Below, piece by piece: positions 61,934 through 64,000 of a stretch of DNA of 64,000 nucleotides. The DNA lies in assembly GCF_034676725.1 (NCBI RefSeq), contig NZ_JAUCBR010000004.1, forward strand, positions 2,556,001-2,620,000, read 5' to 3'. Positions within the stretch are counted from its first letter, which is position 1; each line of letters starts with the position of its first letter. Below the pieces are notes generated by a model, which searched no databases, had not been told where the DNA came from, and saw only the letters and a program-made list of their open reading frames with translations. Both the position numbers and the translations under genes were made by a program. Source of the DNA: Denitromonas sp. Lineage in GTDB: Bacteria > Pseudomonadota > Gammaproteobacteria > Burkholderiales > Rhodocyclaceae.

Positions 61934-64000
61934 GGTGCTGCCCGACGAAACCGTGGCGATCACCGCCGAGCTCTCCGATACCACCCGCCCGACGCCGCAA
62001 GAGGCCGCCGTGGGTGATGCCACCATCGACCGCGTCGTGCAGGCGCTGGAGCAGGGCGGTGACATCGACGATGCCCTCGAAGCCCCCGCAGCCGGCCTGG
62101 CTGGCGGGGCAGGCGGCGAAGGCAACAGCTTCGTCCGGCTGCTTCGCATTACCGAGGGCGTGGATCCGCTGTCGTTCGAGTTCGGCACGGCCCAGCCCGC
62201 GGTGCCCTTCGACTTCGACGGCGGCATTGGCGACGATACCGATGACGCTGTGCCGGAGGTGGTCGGTACGCTGTCGATCAGCGGCCCCGCCAATGTGATT
62301 GAAGGCGAAAGCGCCACCTACACCGTCAGTGTCGACCGGGCGCCGACCAGCGACCTGATCGTCAATATCGTGACCGGCCACATCACCACCAGCGATGGCG
62401 ACGTCAACCTGATCACCACCAGCGTGACCATTCCCGCAGGTGCCACCAGCGCGACCTTCACTGTCAGCACCATCGATGATGCCTATGCCGACAGCGGCGA
62501 GCAGTTCAGCGTAGGCATCGCCGGGGCCTCGGGCGGCGGCTATGACCGCATCGTCGTCGGCGGCGGCCAGGCCATCACCACCATCCTTGATCAGACCGGC
62601 AGCGATGACCCCCCGGGGGCGGAAGACACCGCGACGGTCAGCCTGAGCGGGCCGAGCACCGTCACCGAAGGCGGCGACGCCAGCTACACGGTGAGCGTCG
62701 ATCATGCCCCCGCCGCCGATCTGACGTTGAACATCACGCTGACCCACATCGATACGGTCAGCGGCGACATCGTCAGCGTGCCTGCCACGGTGACCATCCC
62801 CGCCGGCAGCACCAGCGCGGTGTTCAATGTCAGCACCTTCGACGACAACGTCCATGAAAGCGCCGAAAACTACAGCATCAGCATCGGCCTGCCCGCGACG
62901 CCGGGCGGCGGCTTCGAAAACCTGGTGCTGGGTAGCAGCAGCGTTGTCACCACCACCATCGTCGACAACGACACGCCAAGCCTCAGCATCGACGATGTGA
63001 CGGTCAATGAAGCCGCTGGCACAGCCACCTTCACGGTCACGCTCAGCAACCCCAGCGCGGGCACGGTGACGGTCGACTACGGCAATGCCGACGGCACGGC
63101 CGTCGCCGGTGCGTCAGGCTCGGGCGACTACGACACGGTGGGCGGCACGCTGAGCTTCGCCCCCGGCGTGACCACCCAGACCATCACGGTCAATATCAAC
63201 AACGACACGATCTACGAGATCAGCGAACAGTTCGCCATCGACCTGAGCAACCCCACCGGCGGCGCCGTGATCGGCGACGGCCAGGGCATCGGCACCATCC
63301 GCGACGACGGCACCGGTGGCCCCCCGGGGACGGACAACGACATCCCCGCGGTGTCGATCAGCGGTCCGGTGCTGGTCAACGAAGCGGCCGGCACGCTCAC
63401 CTACACGGTGAGCCTGACCAACCCCAGCGACCACCCGGTGACGGTGGACGTGGCCACGGCCAACGGCACGGCACAGGCCGGCAGCGACTACACGGCGCTG
63501 AGCCAGTCGCTCACCTTCGCCCCTGGCGTGACCAGCCAGACGGTGACGGTCAATATCGTCAACGACAGCCCGGCGGTGTATGAAGGCGCCGAGAACTACA
63601 CGGTCGCCCTGAGCAACGTGGGCGGCGCCGTGATCGGCACCGGCAGCGTCACCACCACCATTGTGGACGACGGCACCGGCGGCCCGCCGGGAGGCGACGA
63701 CGACCGCCCGGTGATCAGCATCGTGGGCCCGGCCGAAGTGAACGAAGGTGCGGGCACCATCACCTACACCCTCAACCTGAGCAACCCGAGCACCGCCCCG
63801 GTGAGCGTGACGGTCGACACCATGGATGCCGGCGCCACGGCCGGGTCCGACTACAGCCCGATCGCCAGCCAGGTGGTCACCTTCGCCCCGGGCGCGACCA
63901 GCGCCACGGTGACGGTGAACATCGTCAATGACAGCGTGTTCGAAGGGGCCGAAGCCTACCAGGTCAACCTGAGCGCCCCGACCGGCGGCGCCAGCATCGG
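61755..64000 (+). CDS. LapA-type large adhesin, N-terminal part (type I secreted, Calx-beta repeats)
   Basis: Starts at ATG 61755 behind GGAGAA and stays open to the right edge (748 residues visible). Residues about 1-100 are a retention module (VATVVAVTGEAYARNAEG, LPDETVAITAEL). A di-alanine PAAG at residues 111-114 matches the position of the LapG protease site of LapA. From about 170 on come repeated Calx-beta-like domains (about 170, 295, 408, 533, 652), each with NEAAGT or EGES, a SFAPGVT-type strand and EGAENY, joined by DDGTGGPPG linkers. The C-terminal RTX and secretion signal lie beyond the window. Confidence 0.9.
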   Translation, partial: MAINQPVATVVAVTGEAYARNAEGVLRALKAGDALYEGEVVITRNGGRVELATSDGQLLEVLPDETVAITAELSDTTRPTPQEAAVGDATIDRVVQALEQGGDIDDALEAPAAGLAGGAGGEGNSFVRLLRITEGVDPLSFEFGTAQPAVPFDFDGGIGDDTDDAVPEVVGTLSISGPANVIEGESATYTVSVDRAPTSDLIVNIVTGHITTSDGDVNLITTSVTIPAGATSATFTVSTIDDAYADSGEQFSVGIAGASGGGYDRIVVGGGQAITTILDQTGSDDPPGAEDTATVSLSGPSTVTEGGDASYTVSVDHAPAADLTLNITLTHIDTVSGDIVSVPATVTIPAGSTSAVFNVSTFDDNVHESAENYSISIGLPATPGGGFENLVLGSSSVVTTTIVDNDTPSLSIDDVTVNEAAGTATFTVTLSNPSAGTVTVDYGNADGTAVAGASGSGDYDTVGGTLSFAPGVTTQTITVNINNDTIYEISEQFAIDLSNPTGGAVIGDGQGIGTIRDDGTGGPPGTDNDIPAVSISGPVLVNEAAGTLTYTVSLTNPSDHPVTVDVATANGTAQAGSDYTALSQSLTFAPGVTSQTVTVNIVNDSPAVYEGAENYTVALSNVGGAVIGTGSVTTTIVDDGTGGPPGGDDDRPVISIVGPAEVNEGAGTITYTLNLSNPSTAPVSVTVDTMDAGATAGSDYSPIASQVVTFAPGATSATVTVNIVNDSVFEGAEAYQVNLSAPTGGASI

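Noticed and set aside
61713..62855. 380-codon minus-strand frame over the adhesin start
   Set aside because: Antisense to the retention module and Calx-beta repeats, which are coherent on the plus strand.

Overview
The window is a 64 kb stretch of high-GC chromosome with the gene order of a betaproteobacterium. The dcw cluster running into lpxC, secA next to argJ, rpe-gph-trpEGDC, the coxB-coxA-ctaG-coxC-SURF1-ctaA-ctaB-SCO block beside rpoH, and scattered PEP-CTERM proteins together suggest Rhodocyclales (Azoarcus/Thauera/Zoogloea-like). That assignment is inferred from gene order and protein style, not from a database search. I see no tRNA, rRNA, CRISPR array, complete insertion sequence or prophage.

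Layout. 1-11.4 kb: peptidoglycan and division genes mraY(partial)-murD-ftsW-murG-murC-ddlB-ftsQ-ftsA-ftsZ, then lpxC and a small membrane protein; most junctions overlap as ATGA, except ftsW/murG, which is split by a repeat-flanked insert. 11.4-17.6 kb: dciA (minus) divergent from secA, an HDOD-GAF protein and argJ. 17.6-18.3 kb: a repeat-rich intergenic island with a possible 37-residue gene. 18.3-29 kb: a methyltransferase and apaG (minus), then rpe-gph, a Trp-rich leader ORF, trpE, trpGDC and tamB, whose 3' end is frameshifted. 29-38.6 kb: DUF2189 protein, msrA, FKBP, a PEP-CTERM spherulin-4-like protein, recQ, a PEP-CTERM DUF1194 protein with a sigma-54-type promoter, cysK, a PAS-PAS-GGDEF-EAL protein and a heptose-phosphate nucleotidyltransferase.

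38.6-45.6 kb: a tightly packed operon behind a near-consensus sigma-70 promoter. It holds a small membrane protein, a secreted glutathione peroxidase, a flavin amine-oxidase-like enzyme, a cyclopropane-fatty-acid-synthase-like methyltransferase, a chalcone-isomerase-like protein, a GPH/MFS transporter, a DUF3833 lipoprotein, an SDR and an NTF2-like protein. It resembles the lipid-modification/oxidative-stress operons that ECF-ChrR systems control elsewhere, but no sigma/anti-sigma pair is in the window. 45.6-54.4 kb: a caa3-type cytochrome c oxidase with its heme a and copper assembly genes, preceded by an exact FNR box.

54.5-64 kb: an indolepyruvate/phenylpyruvate decarboxylase; rpoH (minus) under a perfect CIRCE element; and a LapA-type adhesion locus made of a type I secretion ABC transporter, a membrane fusion protein, a LuxR-type regulator with a degenerate receiver, and a large Calx-beta repeat adhesin that runs off the right edge.

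The most useful points for follow-up are the insert separating ftsW from murG, the tamB frameshift, the overrunning LuxR reading frame, the Trp leader ORF, the lipid/redox operon, the exported spherulin-4 candidate hydrolase, the 37-residue ORF in the repeat island, and the regulatory sites (CIRCE, sigma-54, FNR).
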